The notes under the pieces are model-generated. The model did no database searches and was not told the origin of the DNA. It was given only the letters and a program-made list of their open reading frames with translations. 64,000 bases of DNA from Tautonia marina (GTDB lineage: Bacteria; Planctomycetota; Planctomycetia; Isosphaerales; Isosphaeraceae): contig NZ_WEZF01000004.1 in NCBI RefSeq assembly GCF_009177065.1, positions 124,001-188,000 on the forward strand, written 5' to 3'. The position numbers and the translations under genes are program-made. Shown in pieces: positions 26,565-34,826 of the stretch; positions within the stretch are counted from its first letter, which is position 1, and each line of letters starts with the position of its first letter.

Positions 26565-27089
26565 TCAAAGCTGGGCCTGATCGCGGAGGCGTCGGCGAAC
26601 GCGGAGCTTGACTGCGAGTTCAAGTCTTCGTCCCAGGCGTGACAAAATCGCGAAGGTCAGCAAGGCGATGAGCAAGGCTGACGCCGGGCGTCCCAGACCG
26701 ACGGCCATGCCAAGCGATGCCGTGAGCCAGATTCCGGCCGCAGTGGTCAATCCTCGGGCCTGCGACGGCTCTGTGGTTCGGAAAATGACCCCCGCGCCGA
26801 GAAAGCCAACACCGGTCAAAAGCCCCTGAATGACACGGCTCAGGTCCCCCTCCTGAATGCCGATTTGTTCGGAGATGAGGACGAACGCGGCCGAACCGAC
26901 CGCCACGAGCATGAAGGTTCTCAACCCCGCCGGTCGGGAATGGACGGTGCGTTCCATCCCGATCACGCCACCGAGAACGGCGGCAAGGCAAAGTCGAAAG
27001 ATCGCTCGAACAAGGCCGGGAACGTCGCCAAACTCAGAGAGGTCGGGGCCGAGGGCCTCGTGAAGCAGTTGCCAGAACCCGTCGTTCAT
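26565..27089 (-). CDS. MgtC/SapB family membrane protein
   Basis: A 174-residue inner membrane protein with four or five hydrophobic segments. It has the family core GGVIGMERTVHSRPAGLRTF, then LLTGVGFLGAGVIF and RGLTTAAGIWLTASLGMAVGLG. MgtC is linked to survival at low magnesium and regulation of the F-type ATPase in some pathogens; the function of environmental homologues is not established. The long C-terminal ACT-like domain of Salmonella MgtC is absent, as in SapB-type members. It precedes the aldo/keto reductase gene on the same strand with an 86-bp gap. Confidence 0.92.
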   Translation of the reverse strand: MNDGFWQLLHEALGPDLSEFGDVPGLVRAIFRLCLAAVLGGVIGMERTVHSRPAGLRTFMLVAVGSAAFVLISEQIGIQEGDLSRVIQGLLTGVGFLGAGVIFRTTEPSQARGLTTAAGIWLTASLGMAVGLGRPASALLIALLTFAILSRLGRRLELAVKLRVRRRLRDQAQL

Positions 27090-27182
27090 ACTCGACCTGG
27101 GGAGAGAAATGGCTCACACCCGCCGACACGGAAACGCGCAAGTGGACGGGAGCTTGATCTGAGCGACGGTGAGCAAAGGCAA

Positions 27183-27279
27183 CGGGAGCGTATGGGAATC
27201 GAACCCACCGACGACCTGTCTCCAGGCCGCCCATCTGGTTTTGAAGACCAGGGCCGGCACCAGCCGTGCGTCCGCTCCC
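27183..27279 (-). tRNA. selC: tRNA-Sec (anticodon UCA)
   Basis: A 97-nt tRNA on the minus strand. The anticodon arm CTGGT-CTTCAAA-ACCAG places UCA (TCA in DNA) in the loop, complementary to UGA. The variable arm is 9 bp (GGCGGCCTG/CAGGTCGTC, with two G-U pairs) closed by a GAGA tetraloop, much longer than in tRNA-Ser. The T arm is GTGGG-TTCGATT-CCCAT. The acceptor stem GGGAGCG/CGCTCCC is extended by an eighth, mismatched G-A position, in place of the usual 8 bp. The D arm is GC-rich and can be drawn in two ways. CCA is not encoded. Size and features are those of bacterial selenocysteine tRNA. Confidence 0.92.
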
Positions 27280-27590
27280 CGAAGGATGGAGCTTTACCAT
27301 ACCGCATTGCCGAGGAGGCCGCGAGGGGGAGACGACCTGGTTTGTGAGGGACACCGCGGGCGAAGAGCATCGAACCGAGCAACGCGCGGAGGAAGTGCTC
27401 GCTGAATGACAAGCGATCCGGGACGAATGACGATTACGACCGTCGTTGCTTGCGAGCGACCGGCGGGGGCTTCACCGAAAGCCTGACCGCCGTTACGATG
27501 CTCCCGGCGAATCACGCCGGGGACTCGCCGACGACCTCACCTTGACACCGGAACGGCCCTTTTTTGTTTTCCGATCAGGAGTTGCACGCG
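27280..27590. other. Intergenic region between tRNA-Sec and a membrane protein gene
   Basis: No gene is supported here. It contains a short perfect hairpin (27503-27521: CCCGGCG, 5-nt loop, CGCCGGG). Downstream is a TTGACA at about 27543 with a T-rich stretch that could be a weak plus-strand promoter, and AGGAG about 9 nt before the ATG at 27591. A TATGGT on the minus strand (27301-27296) could be the -10 of tRNA-Sec, but I see no matching -35. Confidence 0.45.
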
Positions 27591-28511
27591 ATGGCCTCGG
27601 ACCCGACCGCAAAAGATCAAAGGCAGCCTTCCCAGGCGATTGAATCCGTCAAGATCTTCTCGTATCCGAAGGTCATTTTCCTCTGGCCCACGATGGTGTT
27701 TGCGCTGATCTGTGGGACCGGAATGCTCATCGTCGGTGATTTGGATCCGAATCCGGTACCGACGGCGGCTCCCGAAGTGGCAGAGGAGTTGGAGGCGACC
27801 AAGGTGGCCGAACCCGTTGAGACAGCCGATGCTGTCGAGGGAGCCGATGCCGTTGAAGGGGCTGAGGCCGTCGAGGTGGCCGATGCCGATGCGGTGGCGG
27901 GAGACGTCGAGGTCGCGGAGGCGGAAGTGTCTCCGGGGGCTCGCCGGTTCTCCAGCTGGCAGAACATCTTCGGCGCGGTCTTCCTGATCGTCTTCGCGGT
28001 CAACATGATGGTGATGTCGCTCGACTTCCCGAGGTTCACGCTTATTGCGGTGATCCTGTTTGGTCTGACGATGACCTTCTTGTTGCTCTATCTGGCGTCG
28101 CAGGGCGTGGACTTCCTGTCTCCCTTGACGGCCCTTTCGAGGCACCTTTACTTCACGGCCAATGCGGGCTTCTTCTTTGCGATCGCGCTGATTCAAGGGG
28201 TGATGTACGCGATCATTTGGGCAACGCGGTATCTCGACTACTGGGAGATTCGCCCGAACGAGGTGCTGCACCACCACGGCCCATTGAGCGACCTCGAACG
28301 ATTCCCGACGATCCAGTTGAAGTTCTCGAAGGAAATCCCGGATATTCTGGAGTTCTTGCTCGGTCTGGGAGCCGGCCGCCTGGTCCTGAACTTTTCGACG
28401 AACGACCGGGTGGTGACCCTCGACCACGTGCTGTTTATCAACTCGAAGGAAGATCAACTGAAGCGGCTGATGAGCCAGCTTCAGGTGCGCATTCCCGGCC
28501 AGGACATGTGA
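27591..28511 (+). CDS. Uncharacterised membrane protein with acidic Ala/Val/Glu repeat segment
   Basis: A 306-residue protein I cannot assign to a family. It has a first membrane helix (about 28-48), an acidic low-complexity stretch (about 60-118) built from variants of AVEGAD and AVEVAD, three more membrane segments (about 123-145, 148-168, 190-215) and a soluble C-terminal domain (about 220-306) containing DYWEIRPNEVLHHHGPL and NDRVVTLDHVLFINSKEDQL. The last part resembles domains at the end of other planctomycete inner membrane proteins. The ATG at 27591 is supported by AGGAG upstream. It ends 32 bp before a large palindrome. The repeat may act as a flexible linker; that is inference. Confidence 0.75.
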   Translation: MASDPTAKDQRQPSQAIESVKIFSYPKVIFLWPTMVFALICGTGMLIVGDLDPNPVPTAAPEVAEELEATKVAEPVETADAVEGADAVEGAEAVEVADADAVAGDVEVAEAEVSPGARRFSSWQNIFGAVFLIVFAVNMMVMSLDFPRFTLIAVILFGLTMTFLLLYLASQGVDFLSPLTALSRHLYFTANAGFFFAIALIQGVMYAIIWATRYLDYWEIRPNEVLHHHGPLSDLERFPTIQLKFSKEIPDILEFLLGLGAGRLVLNFSTNDRVVTLDHVLFINSKEDQLKRLMSQLQVRIPGQDM

Positions 28512-28543
28512 ATTCGAAGGTCGAACCGACCTGGGATGAACAC

Positions 28544-28583
28544 GCCTGATTGCCCCATTCCGATCGGAACGGGGCGATCAGGC
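28544..28583. terminator. Large palindrome between convergent genes
   Basis: GCCTGAT-T-GCCCC pairs with GGGGC-G-ATCAGGC (13 bp with one T-G pair), and the 14-nt centre is itself largely palindromic (TTCCGA/TCGGAA). It lies between the stops of the genes at 28511 and 28578 and overlaps the latter. No T-run follows on either strand; a bidirectional terminator role is likely from position. Confidence 0.6.
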
Positions 28584-29351
28584 CGCCTCGCGTTGCGGAG
28601 CCTGATCGGCGAGTAGCTCGTCTCGGACGGGGCCGAGCAAGGCGGCTTCAAGATCGGCAAGACGTCGGGCGATCTCGGCACCGTCCAGAATGCGGTGGTC
28701 GTAGATGAGCTTGACAGTGACTCGGCCGCTCGGGTCGATCGGGCCATAGGTCAAGGTCGTGGTCAAGGGGCTGATCGGGTGATACGATTCCGCCCCGAGG
28801 CTTCCGTAGCTGGAGAGACCGAAGGTGCCGAGCCGCTTTGCGCGCTTCGGTCCTGAGACGTGGAGCGTCGACCACCAGAGGAAGCGTCGGATCGGGGCGG
28901 GATAGCTACTGATTCGGAGCATCTGGCGGAAAAAGCCAACCTTTTCGATCGGCCAGGTTCGGTACTCGTCGAGCGCTTTTTGAAGCTCGGCGATCGGTTG
29001 CCGTTCGGGGGCTCGAAAGAGACCGACGACGATGACGGGTTCTCTGTCGTGCTCCCGTTCCATGGCCAGCGAGGCGATTGAAAACGGGTGTTCGTACAAC
29101 CTGAGATGCGGGACGCTGAGCAAGGCCCGTCGCAAAGGTGGGTGAGCGTCGCAGACGATCCCAAACCCCTTGAGAAAGAGGACCGCCCACGACGGTCGGA
29201 GCGGGTGGGCACGCCTGGCGTCGGCCAGGGGGCCGAGATTCATTGTCCGGCCGACCGGCACCGAGGGGACCTTTGACGCGTAGTGCATCATGTCCAGGAT
29301 GAACCGGCGGGGGCCGGAAAGCGGCAGCGATCGTCCCTTGGGCTCGGGCAT
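28578..29351 (-). CDS. Stand-alone 2-oxoacid dehydrogenase acyltransferase (E2) catalytic-domain protein
   Basis: This 257-residue protein resembles the catalytic domain of dihydrolipoamide acyltransferases. The motif YDHRILDGAEIA near the C-terminus is the H-x3-D-G active site, and FGLSSYGSLGAESYHPISP matches the preceding core strand. There is no lipoyl domain, no peripheral subunit-binding domain and no E1 or E3 gene nearby, so it is not an ordinary E2. Such CAT-like proteins could acylate another carrier (as chloramphenicol acetyltransferase does); the substrate is unknown. The start at 29351 (MPEPKGRSLPLSGPRR) is chosen over 29396 because the extra residues look non-coding. Confidence 0.8.
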   Translation of the reverse strand: MPEPKGRSLPLSGPRRFILDMMHYASKVPSVPVGRTMNLGPLADARRAHPLRPSWAVLFLKGFGIVCDAHPPLRRALLSVPHLRLYEHPFSIASLAMEREHDREPVIVVGLFRAPERQPIAELQKALDEYRTWPIEKVGFFRQMLRISSYPAPIRRFLWWSTLHVSGPKRAKRLGTFGLSSYGSLGAESYHPISPLTTTLTYGPIDPSGRVTVKLIYDHRILDGAEIARRLADLEAALLGPVRDELLADQAPQREAA

Positions 29352-29495
29352 CCGTGCACCTGCGCGTCGGGAGAATGGGGAGCGGGGAGCGGCCAAAACC
29401 TTACGACGATCGGGAGTCTTCGGGAAGAGGAATCCGATCGCAGCCCCCGGCCGTCAAGTGATGAAACACGACGCCAACGAGAGGGAACGGAAGGG

Positions 29496-30269
29496 ATGGG
29501 TTCGAACGCAACAGTCCAGGTGCATCTCCTGCCAAGCTTGATTCTCAAAGGGGCGCTGGCGGGGGGGGTGGCAGTGGTGGTCGACGTCTTGCGAGCGACC
29601 TCGGTGATGGTCCGGGCTCTGGCATCGGGATCTGACGCGATCATCCCTTGCCTGGAGATCGAGGAGGCCAGAGAGGTGGCTCGGGCCTTGCCCAGCGGTT
29701 CGGCCGTGCTGGCGGGAGAGCGTCAAGGGGTGGCGATCGATGGGTTCGACTTCGGCAACTCGCCGGGAGATTTCACTCCGGAGGTCTGCCGAGGGAAGAC
29801 GGTTGTGATGACCACAACCAACGGGACGAGGGCGATTCTGGCGAGCCTGGAGGCCGATCGGGTCTTGATCGGAGCGTTTGCCAACCTGAGGGCGATCCGG
29901 GAGGAGCTGCGCAATGAGGCTCGAACGGTCCACATCGTCTGTTCGGGGACGGATGGCTTGGTCAGTTTTGAAGATACGCTGCTGGCTGGAGCCATTGCCA
30001 GTCATCTGGATCGGGTCGAGGGATTGTCGTTGGGAAACGACTCCGCCAGGATTTCGAGCCGAGCCTGGCTGAGCGTGACCTTTGGCAACGAGAATCTCGA
30101 CGAGGTGCTTCGCACCGGCCGAGGAGGGCTGCGGGTGTCGGAACTCGGGCTGGGACGGGACATCGTCGAGGCCGGTGCGGTGGATACGATCGGCATCGTT
30201 CCGGAATTGCGGCGCGATCCGCTTCGAATTGTGAGGGCGGGGGTCACCAGAGAGGGCGGCATCGGTTAG
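29496..30269 (+). CDS. comB: ComB family 2-phosphosulfolactate phosphatase
   Basis: A 257-residue acid phosphatase-like protein of the ComB family. Typical motifs are VDVLRATSVMVRAL (about 27-40), LAGERQGVAIDGFDFGNSP, TTTNGTRAI and IVCSGTDGLVSFEDTLLAG. ComB removes phosphate from 2-phosphosulfolactate in coenzyme M synthesis in methanogens. In bacteria the family is common, and sulfolactate or other roles are possible. No other CoM gene (comA, comC) is visible here. The start at 29496 follows GGAACGGAAGGG; longer in-frame openings run into the divergent acyltransferase promoter region. It is followed by glyS after 147 bp. Confidence 0.9.
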   Translation: MGSNATVQVHLLPSLILKGALAGGVAVVVDVLRATSVMVRALASGSDAIIPCLEIEEAREVARALPSGSAVLAGERQGVAIDGFDFGNSPGDFTPEVCRGKTVVMTTTNGTRAILASLEADRVLIGAFANLRAIREELRNEARTVHIVCSGTDGLVSFEDTLLAGAIASHLDRVEGLSLGNDSARISSRAWLSVTFGNENLDEVLRTGRGGLRVSELGLGRDIVEAGAVDTIGIVPELRRDPLRIVRAGVTREGGIG

Positions 30270-30416
30270 AATCGTGACTCGATTCACAGAAGACCGAATG
30301 CGACGGGAGTTCCCGTCCTCTCGATCAACGAGTCGATCCCGTAAGCCTGAATCCGAATGACCCCCTTTGAGAGCGGGGCGGCCCATGCCAAGGTCTGCCC
30401 CAGGAGACGCGACCCG

Positions 30417-31991
30417 ATGGACATGGAGAAGATCGTTTCCCTTTGTAAGCGTCGCGGGTTTATCTTCCCGTCGAGCGAGATTTACGGGGGTATCAACGGC
30501 TTCTGGGATTACGGCCCGCTGGGTGTCGAACTGAAGCGGAACATCAAAGACGCCTGGTGGCGCGACTGCGTTTCGGGACGGGATGACATGGTCGGGCTTG
30601 ACTGCTCGATCATCATGAACCCGAAGGTCTGGGAGGCGTCCGGACACGTCGGCGGGTTCGTGGACCCGATGGTTGATTGCCGACAATCGAAGGAACGCTA
30701 TCGGGCCGACCAGCTTTACGTCTTCGGTTTGGCCCGCGAGATGCCCGACCCGCACTCGGCCCAACATGCATACGAAGGAGCAACCGGCCGGATGTTCCCG
30801 GATTGGGTCGAGGTCTGTGTTTCGGGAGTGGGCGCGTCGCCGCTCGACGCCTGGGACGCGGTGCGGCCGAAGGCGGCGAAGCTCTTGAAGACGAAACCGG
30901 CGAATCTGGGAGAGCCGCCCGCCGCGACAACGGTCCTTTATCTTCATCTGGCACCCGAACAGCGCGACCGGGTCCTGGGACCCGCGGCCGACGAGGCGGG
31001 CACGCTGACCGCCCCTCGGCAGTTCAACCTGATGTTCAAGACGAGCGTCGGGGCGCTGGAAGATGCGTCGAGCATTGCCTATCTGCGACCGGAGACGGCG
31101 CAGGGCATCTTCGCCAACTTCAAAAATGTGGTAGACACCAGCCGGGTGAAGCTGCCGTTCGGGATCGCCCAGATCGGCAAGAGCTTCCGGAACGAAATCA
31201 CGCCCAGGAACTTCACCTTCCGATCCCGGGAATTCGAGCAGATGGAGATCGAGTTCTTCTGCCGTCCCGAGGAGTCGGAGGAGTGGTATGCTTACTGGAG
31301 GAACGAACGCTTCAACTGGTACGTGAAGCACGGCTTGCGGAGCGACCGCCTTCGACTTCGGGATCACGACCTAGACGAACTGGCCTTTTACTCGAAGGCA
31401 ACCGCCGACATCGAGTACGAGTTCCCGTTTGGCGTCAGCGAGCTGGAAGGGATCGCACATCGAAGCGATTACGACCTGAAGCAGCACCAGCAGTTCAGCG
31501 GAAAAGACCTGACCTACTTCGACGAAGAAACCAAGCAACGCTTCCTGCCGCACGTGATCGAGCCGTCGGCCGGTGCGGATCGAGGGACGCTGGCGTTCCT
31601 CTGCGAGGCGTATACCGAGGACGAGGTGGGCGGAGAATCACGCACCGTCTTGAAATTCCATCCAAGGTTTGCGCCGATCAAGGCGGCGATTTTCCCACTC
31701 GTGAAGAAGGACGGGATGCCGGAGAAGGCCGAAGCGATCTACCGGGATCTGAAGCGTCGGCAAAATGTCTTCTATGATGAGAAGGGGGCCATTGGTCGTC
31801 GTTATCGTCGCCAGGACGAGGCGGGAACCCCCTACTGCATTACCGTGGATGGTCAGACCCTGACCGATGGCACCGTGACGATTCGAGACCGCGATTCCCT
31901 GGTGCAGAAGCGCGTGGCCTCGGACGGGTTATCTCGATTGGTGGAAGACCTGCTCGACGGCTCGACCGACATCAACGCGATCGGTTCCTGA
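30417..31991 (+). CDS. glyS: Glycine--tRNA ligase (homodimeric type)
   Basis: The enzyme charges tRNA-Gly in the cytoplasm. This 524-residue protein is of the dimeric class IIa type, not the alpha2beta2 type. It opens with KIVSLCKRRGFIFPSSEIYGGINGFWDYGPLG, here split as motif 1 region, then RNEITPRNFTFRSREFEQME (motif 2), YLRPETAQGIFANFKNV and the motif 3 block VIEPSAGADRG. The C-terminal anticodon-binding domain (about 425-524) contains GRRYRRQDEAGTPYCITVD and TVTIRDRDS. The segment between RADQL and FNLMFKT (about 99-205) is a lineage-variable insertion. The ATG at 30417 gives the standard N-terminus; a longer opening at 30357 is not supported. Confidence 0.97.
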   Translation: MDMEKIVSLCKRRGFIFPSSEIYGGINGFWDYGPLGVELKRNIKDAWWRDCVSGRDDMVGLDCSIIMNPKVWEASGHVGGFVDPMVDCRQSKERYRADQLYVFGLAREMPDPHSAQHAYEGATGRMFPDWVEVCVSGVGASPLDAWDAVRPKAAKLLKTKPANLGEPPAATTVLYLHLAPEQRDRVLGPAADEAGTLTAPRQFNLMFKTSVGALEDASSIAYLRPETAQGIFANFKNVVDTSRVKLPFGIAQIGKSFRNEITPRNFTFRSREFEQMEIEFFCRPEESEEWYAYWRNERFNWYVKHGLRSDRLRLRDHDLDELAFYSKATADIEYEFPFGVSELEGIAHRSDYDLKQHQQFSGKDLTYFDEETKQRFLPHVIEPSAGADRGTLAFLCEAYTEDEVGGESRTVLKFHPRFAPIKAAIFPLVKKDGMPEKAEAIYRDLKRRQNVFYDEKGAIGRRYRRQDEAGTPYCITVDGQTLTDGTVTIRDRDSLVQKRVASDGLSRLVEDLLDGSTDINAIGS

Positions 31992-32101
31992 TCTTCCTGG
32001 ATCGAGCGGCCAAGATCGACGTGGTCGCTCGGTCCCATTGACCGGTTGAACGACGCAATTTAAGGCTCAATTCCATCTTTCGTGACGAGACAGGTATTCG
32101 C

Positions 32102-32953
32102 ATGGAGCCGTGCATCAATCAGGCCACGACGCTCGGCACGCCGTTTGAGGCGGATCTCCCGGCGTACAGTCGGGTTGGCTGGCAAGCGATTGAACTTTGG
32201 ATGACCAAGCTGGAGGAGTTCCTCCGGACGCACTCGATCGCCGAGGCGCGATCGATGCTGGAAGGGGAAGGACTTCGTCCCGTGGCGGCGTCGTTTCAAG
32301 GGGGGTTGATGCTCTCTCAAGGGGCCGAGCGCGCCACGCACTGGGATCACTTTCGCCGAAGGCTCGATCTGCTGGCCGACTTGAACGTGCCGATCCTGGT
32401 GGTGGTTCCTGACTTCGTCTCGGTCCCCGGTCCGGATGATCTGGCTCGATCGGCGGCCTCGATCCATGAGGCGGCCGAACTGGCCGCGACCAAAGGCGTG
32501 AGGCTGGCGCTCGAATTTCAGAAGACCGCCCGGTTCTGTGCGAGCCTCGATACGACGATCGCCCTGATTGCCCAGAGCGGTGCGCCGAATGTCGGGGTCT
32601 GCTTCGATGCGTTTCACTACTACACCGGGCCGAGCAAGTTCGAGGACCTCGGGTACTTGACGGCCGAGAACCTGGCCCTGGTGCAACTGAGCGACCTGAG
32701 CGGAGTCCCCCGAGAGCTGGCCAGTGATTCGGATCGCATCTTTCCGGGAGATGGTGACCTGCCGCTTGGTCCGATCCTGGACCATTTCGGGAGGATCGGG
32801 TATCAGGGGCCGGTGTCCCTCGAAGTGCTGAACCCGATGTTCTGGGAGATGCCGGCCGATCGGGTCGTGGGCATTGCGTTGCAGGCGATGGAGCGGACCC
32901 TGGGAGACTGGTTGACGCTTCCCGAATCCGAGGCAACGGAGGAGGAGGGCTGA
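32102..32953 (+). CDS. Sugar phosphate isomerase/epimerase family protein (xylose isomerase-like TIM barrel)
   Basis: A 283-residue soluble protein with the AP_endonuc_2/xylose-isomerase-like barrel. Conserved elements are GWQAIELWMTKLEEF (strand 2 region), GVRLALEFQ (Glu at about 138, metal ligand), VGVCFDAFHYY (Asp and His ligands, about 165-169), LVQLSDLSG and FPGDGDLPLGPI (Arg/Asp region usually GRIFPGDG). These are the usual metal-binding places in the family. The family includes hydroxypyruvate isomerases, inosose isomerases and tagatose epimerases, and the substrate cannot be chosen. The PH-like protein gene starts 4 bp after the stop, so the two are co-transcribed. Confidence 0.88.
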   Translation: MEPCINQATTLGTPFEADLPAYSRVGWQAIELWMTKLEEFLRTHSIAEARSMLEGEGLRPVAASFQGGLMLSQGAERATHWDHFRRRLDLLADLNVPILVVVPDFVSVPGPDDLARSAASIHEAAELAATKGVRLALEFQKTARFCASLDTTIALIAQSGAPNVGVCFDAFHYYTGPSKFEDLGYLTAENLALVQLSDLSGVPRELASDSDRIFPGDGDLPLGPILDHFGRIGYQGPVSLEVLNPMFWEMPADRVVGIALQAMERTLGDWLTLPESEATEEEG

Positions 32954-32956
32954 ACC

Positions 32957-33487
32957 GTGTCGATCGTCATGGTCAACCGATCCCCGGTGGCGATTTACCG
33001 GGAGGAACAGTGGTTTCACGGCTGGATTTACGCGGTCCTGCTGGGCGTGGCTGGGCTCGCGCTCGGCGCGGTGCTCTGGTCCTGCGATCCAAACAGCCTG
33101 ATTGACGCCTTACGGATGCACCGGGCGTTCCCGCTGGCCATTGCGGTCGGGCTCAGCGTGCCGCCGATGCTTGTGGTCGGGTTACTCCGGATGACCACGG
33201 AAGTGCATCCGACGGAGCTTCGGATCTGGTTCGGTCTGGTGCCAACGTACCGGCACGTCGTGTCATTGACCGAGATCCGGGGGGTAGAGCCGGTTCAGTA
33301 TCGCCCCCTGGCCGATTGTGGCGGCTGGGGGTTCCTCCGGAGCCGCAACGGCGATCGGGTCTTCACCGCTCGGGGAGACCAGGGGGTTCGGATCACCTTG
33401 CACGACGGTTCGACGCTGCTCATAGGGAGCCAGCGGCCCGAGGAACTGGCGAGGACGCTCGATCAGGCGGTGCGAGACCTGTCCTGA
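32957..33487 (+). CDS. Small membrane protein with bacterial PH-like domain
   Basis: A 176-residue protein with two membrane helices (about 24-47 and 58-76), followed by a beta-rich soluble domain containing EVHPTELRIWFGLVPTYRHV and SLTEIRGVEPVQYRP. This layout is that of bacterial PH-domain (YdbS/bPH2-like) membrane proteins of unknown function. The start is GTG, four bases after the preceding stop, with GGAGGAGG at about 32939-32946. It is convergent with the next gene, 35 bp away. Confidence 0.7.
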   Translation: MSIVMVNRSPVAIYREEQWFHGWIYAVLLGVAGLALGAVLWSCDPNSLIDALRMHRAFPLAIAVGLSVPPMLVVGLLRMTTEVHPTELRIWFGLVPTYRHVVSLTEIRGVEPVQYRPLADCGGWGFLRSRNGDRVFTARGDQGVRITLHDGSTLLIGSQRPEELARTLDQAVRDLS

Positions 33488-33522
33488 TCCGGGACGACCG
33501 CCCCCGCCTGTTCAGTTGCCGG

Positions 33523-34659
33523 TTAGATCGTCAGGGTCCGGTCCCTTGCGATCACCGGCCAACGATCAATCACCTTGCCGTCCTGGATGGCAAACGCTTC
33601 CCGATGGAGCGCGCAGGTCGGGCAGATGTGGACGGGAATTGCGAGCACAGGGGTTCCAGGCGGGAAGTCGGCGGCGGCCGGCGTCTCGACCATGAGGTGC
33701 TCCTCGTTCTGGCGGCCGAGCTTGGCGTCGGGAATTCCGAGCACAGCGACGCGATCGCCGATCGGATCAGAGGCAACGGCCTTCGTGCCGATGTCGAGGC
33801 AGAGGAGCCCCGGTTTCGGTCGGCTTGCCACGCGGCCGAGGAGCAAGGCGGCCGGGGTAAAGGGAAGGTCGGGAAACTTAGCTCCGTAGCCGACATCGTG
33901 CAGGACGATGGTGCCGGGAGAGCATTCCAGGTTCGGCAGATCCAGGCCAGCGTAGATCGGAAACGGTGGCGTCCCGCCCATGACGATCCGGGGGACAGGG
34001 AGCCCCTGGCTTTCGAGTCGATCGCGCATGGCGGTGACCTCCTTGACGATGCTCATGACGAGCGATCGGCGCTGGTCGAGGTCGGGATCGGAGGAATGGC
34101 CGTCGTACGCATGCAGGCCGTCGGGTTCGAGCCCTGGCAGCCGGGCAATCTCGGCGTAAAGAGCATCGGCCTCGGGGCCGGGGATGATCCCTGTCCGGTT
34201 CATGCCGACGTTCAGATCGATCAATGTCGGAAGCGATCGTCCGACTCGGGAAACGGCATCGGACAGCGCCTGAGCAGGCCCGGGTTCGTCAACGACGGTG
34301 CGGAAGGTGGTGTTGGGATAGGTCGTCAGGAGCCGAATCATGCGCTCGACGTTCGGGCCGACCGGCTGATAAGCCAGCAGAACGTCGGGCGCTCCGGCCT
34401 GGCCGAGCATCTCGGCTTCGGCGATCGTCGCGCACTTGTGCTTGGTGATCCCTTCCTCAAGGGCCATGCGAACAATCGCCGGCATCTTGTGTGTCTTGAC
34501 GTGCGGACGAAGCCGGGCCGGGTCGCCGACCAATTCGAGCATCTTCCGGAGGTTTTCGCGCACGATGTCCACAAAGATGACGAGCGAAGGACTGGGAATC
34601 TGAGAGAGGTCGTCGATGTGATAACGCTCGGCGGCCTGTTCGGGAGCAAGCATGGGCAT
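33523..34659 (-). CDS. D-threonine aldolase-like PLP enzyme (alanine racemase N-domain family, DSD1-like)
   Basis: A 378-residue protein with the fold-type III PLP barrel. The PLP lysine is probably Lys55 in [10 protein letters not shown], followed by [34 protein letters not shown] and the phosphate-binding region [11 protein letters not shown]. The C-terminal beta domain (about 270-378) carries a His/Cys pair near the end ([12 protein letters not shown]), as in D-threonine aldolase and D-serine dehydratase (DSD1), where it binds the metal. It probably cleaves a D-3-hydroxy amino acid such as D-threonine. The start at 34659 gives MPMLAPEQ. It is divergent from ilvD with 167 bp between. Confidence 0.9.
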   Translation of the reverse strand: MPMLAPEQAAERYHIDDLSQIPSPSLVIFVDIVRENLRKMLELVGDPARLRPHVKTHKMPAIVRMALEEGITKHKCATIAEAEMLGQAGAPDVLLAYQPVGPNVERMIRLLTTYPNTTFRTVVDEPGPAQALSDAVSRVGRSLPTLIDLNVGMNRTGIIPGPEADALYAEIARLPGLEPDGLHAYDGHSSDPDLDQRRSLVMSIVKEVTAMRDRLESQGLPVPRIVMGGTPPFPIYAGLDLPNLECSPGTIVLHDVGYGAKFPDLPFTPAALLLGRVASRPKPGLLCLDIGTKAVASDPIGDRVAVLGIPDAKLGRQNEEHLMVETPAAADFPPGTPVLAIPVHICPTCALHREAFAIQDGKVIDRWPVIARDRTLTI

Positions 34660-34826
34660 GGTCGGATGGCCTTCAGAGAGTGGAATCGGCCTACCTGGAA
34701 CGGCGTCGATCTGGCTTGGGCCGCTGGCATTCTGGCCGCGGATTCGAGACAATATCAGCTTTTCCGCGATCGGGCACAACCCACCGCATTCTGCCCACCA
34801 CAACGCAACGCGAGGCACCGCCCCTC

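Noticed and set aside
29454-31367. A 637-residue open frame on the minus strand opposite comB and glyS
   Set aside because: It is antisense to two well supported genes, has no recognisable domain and is rich in Arg, His and Pro, as expected for a shadow frame in GC-rich DNA.
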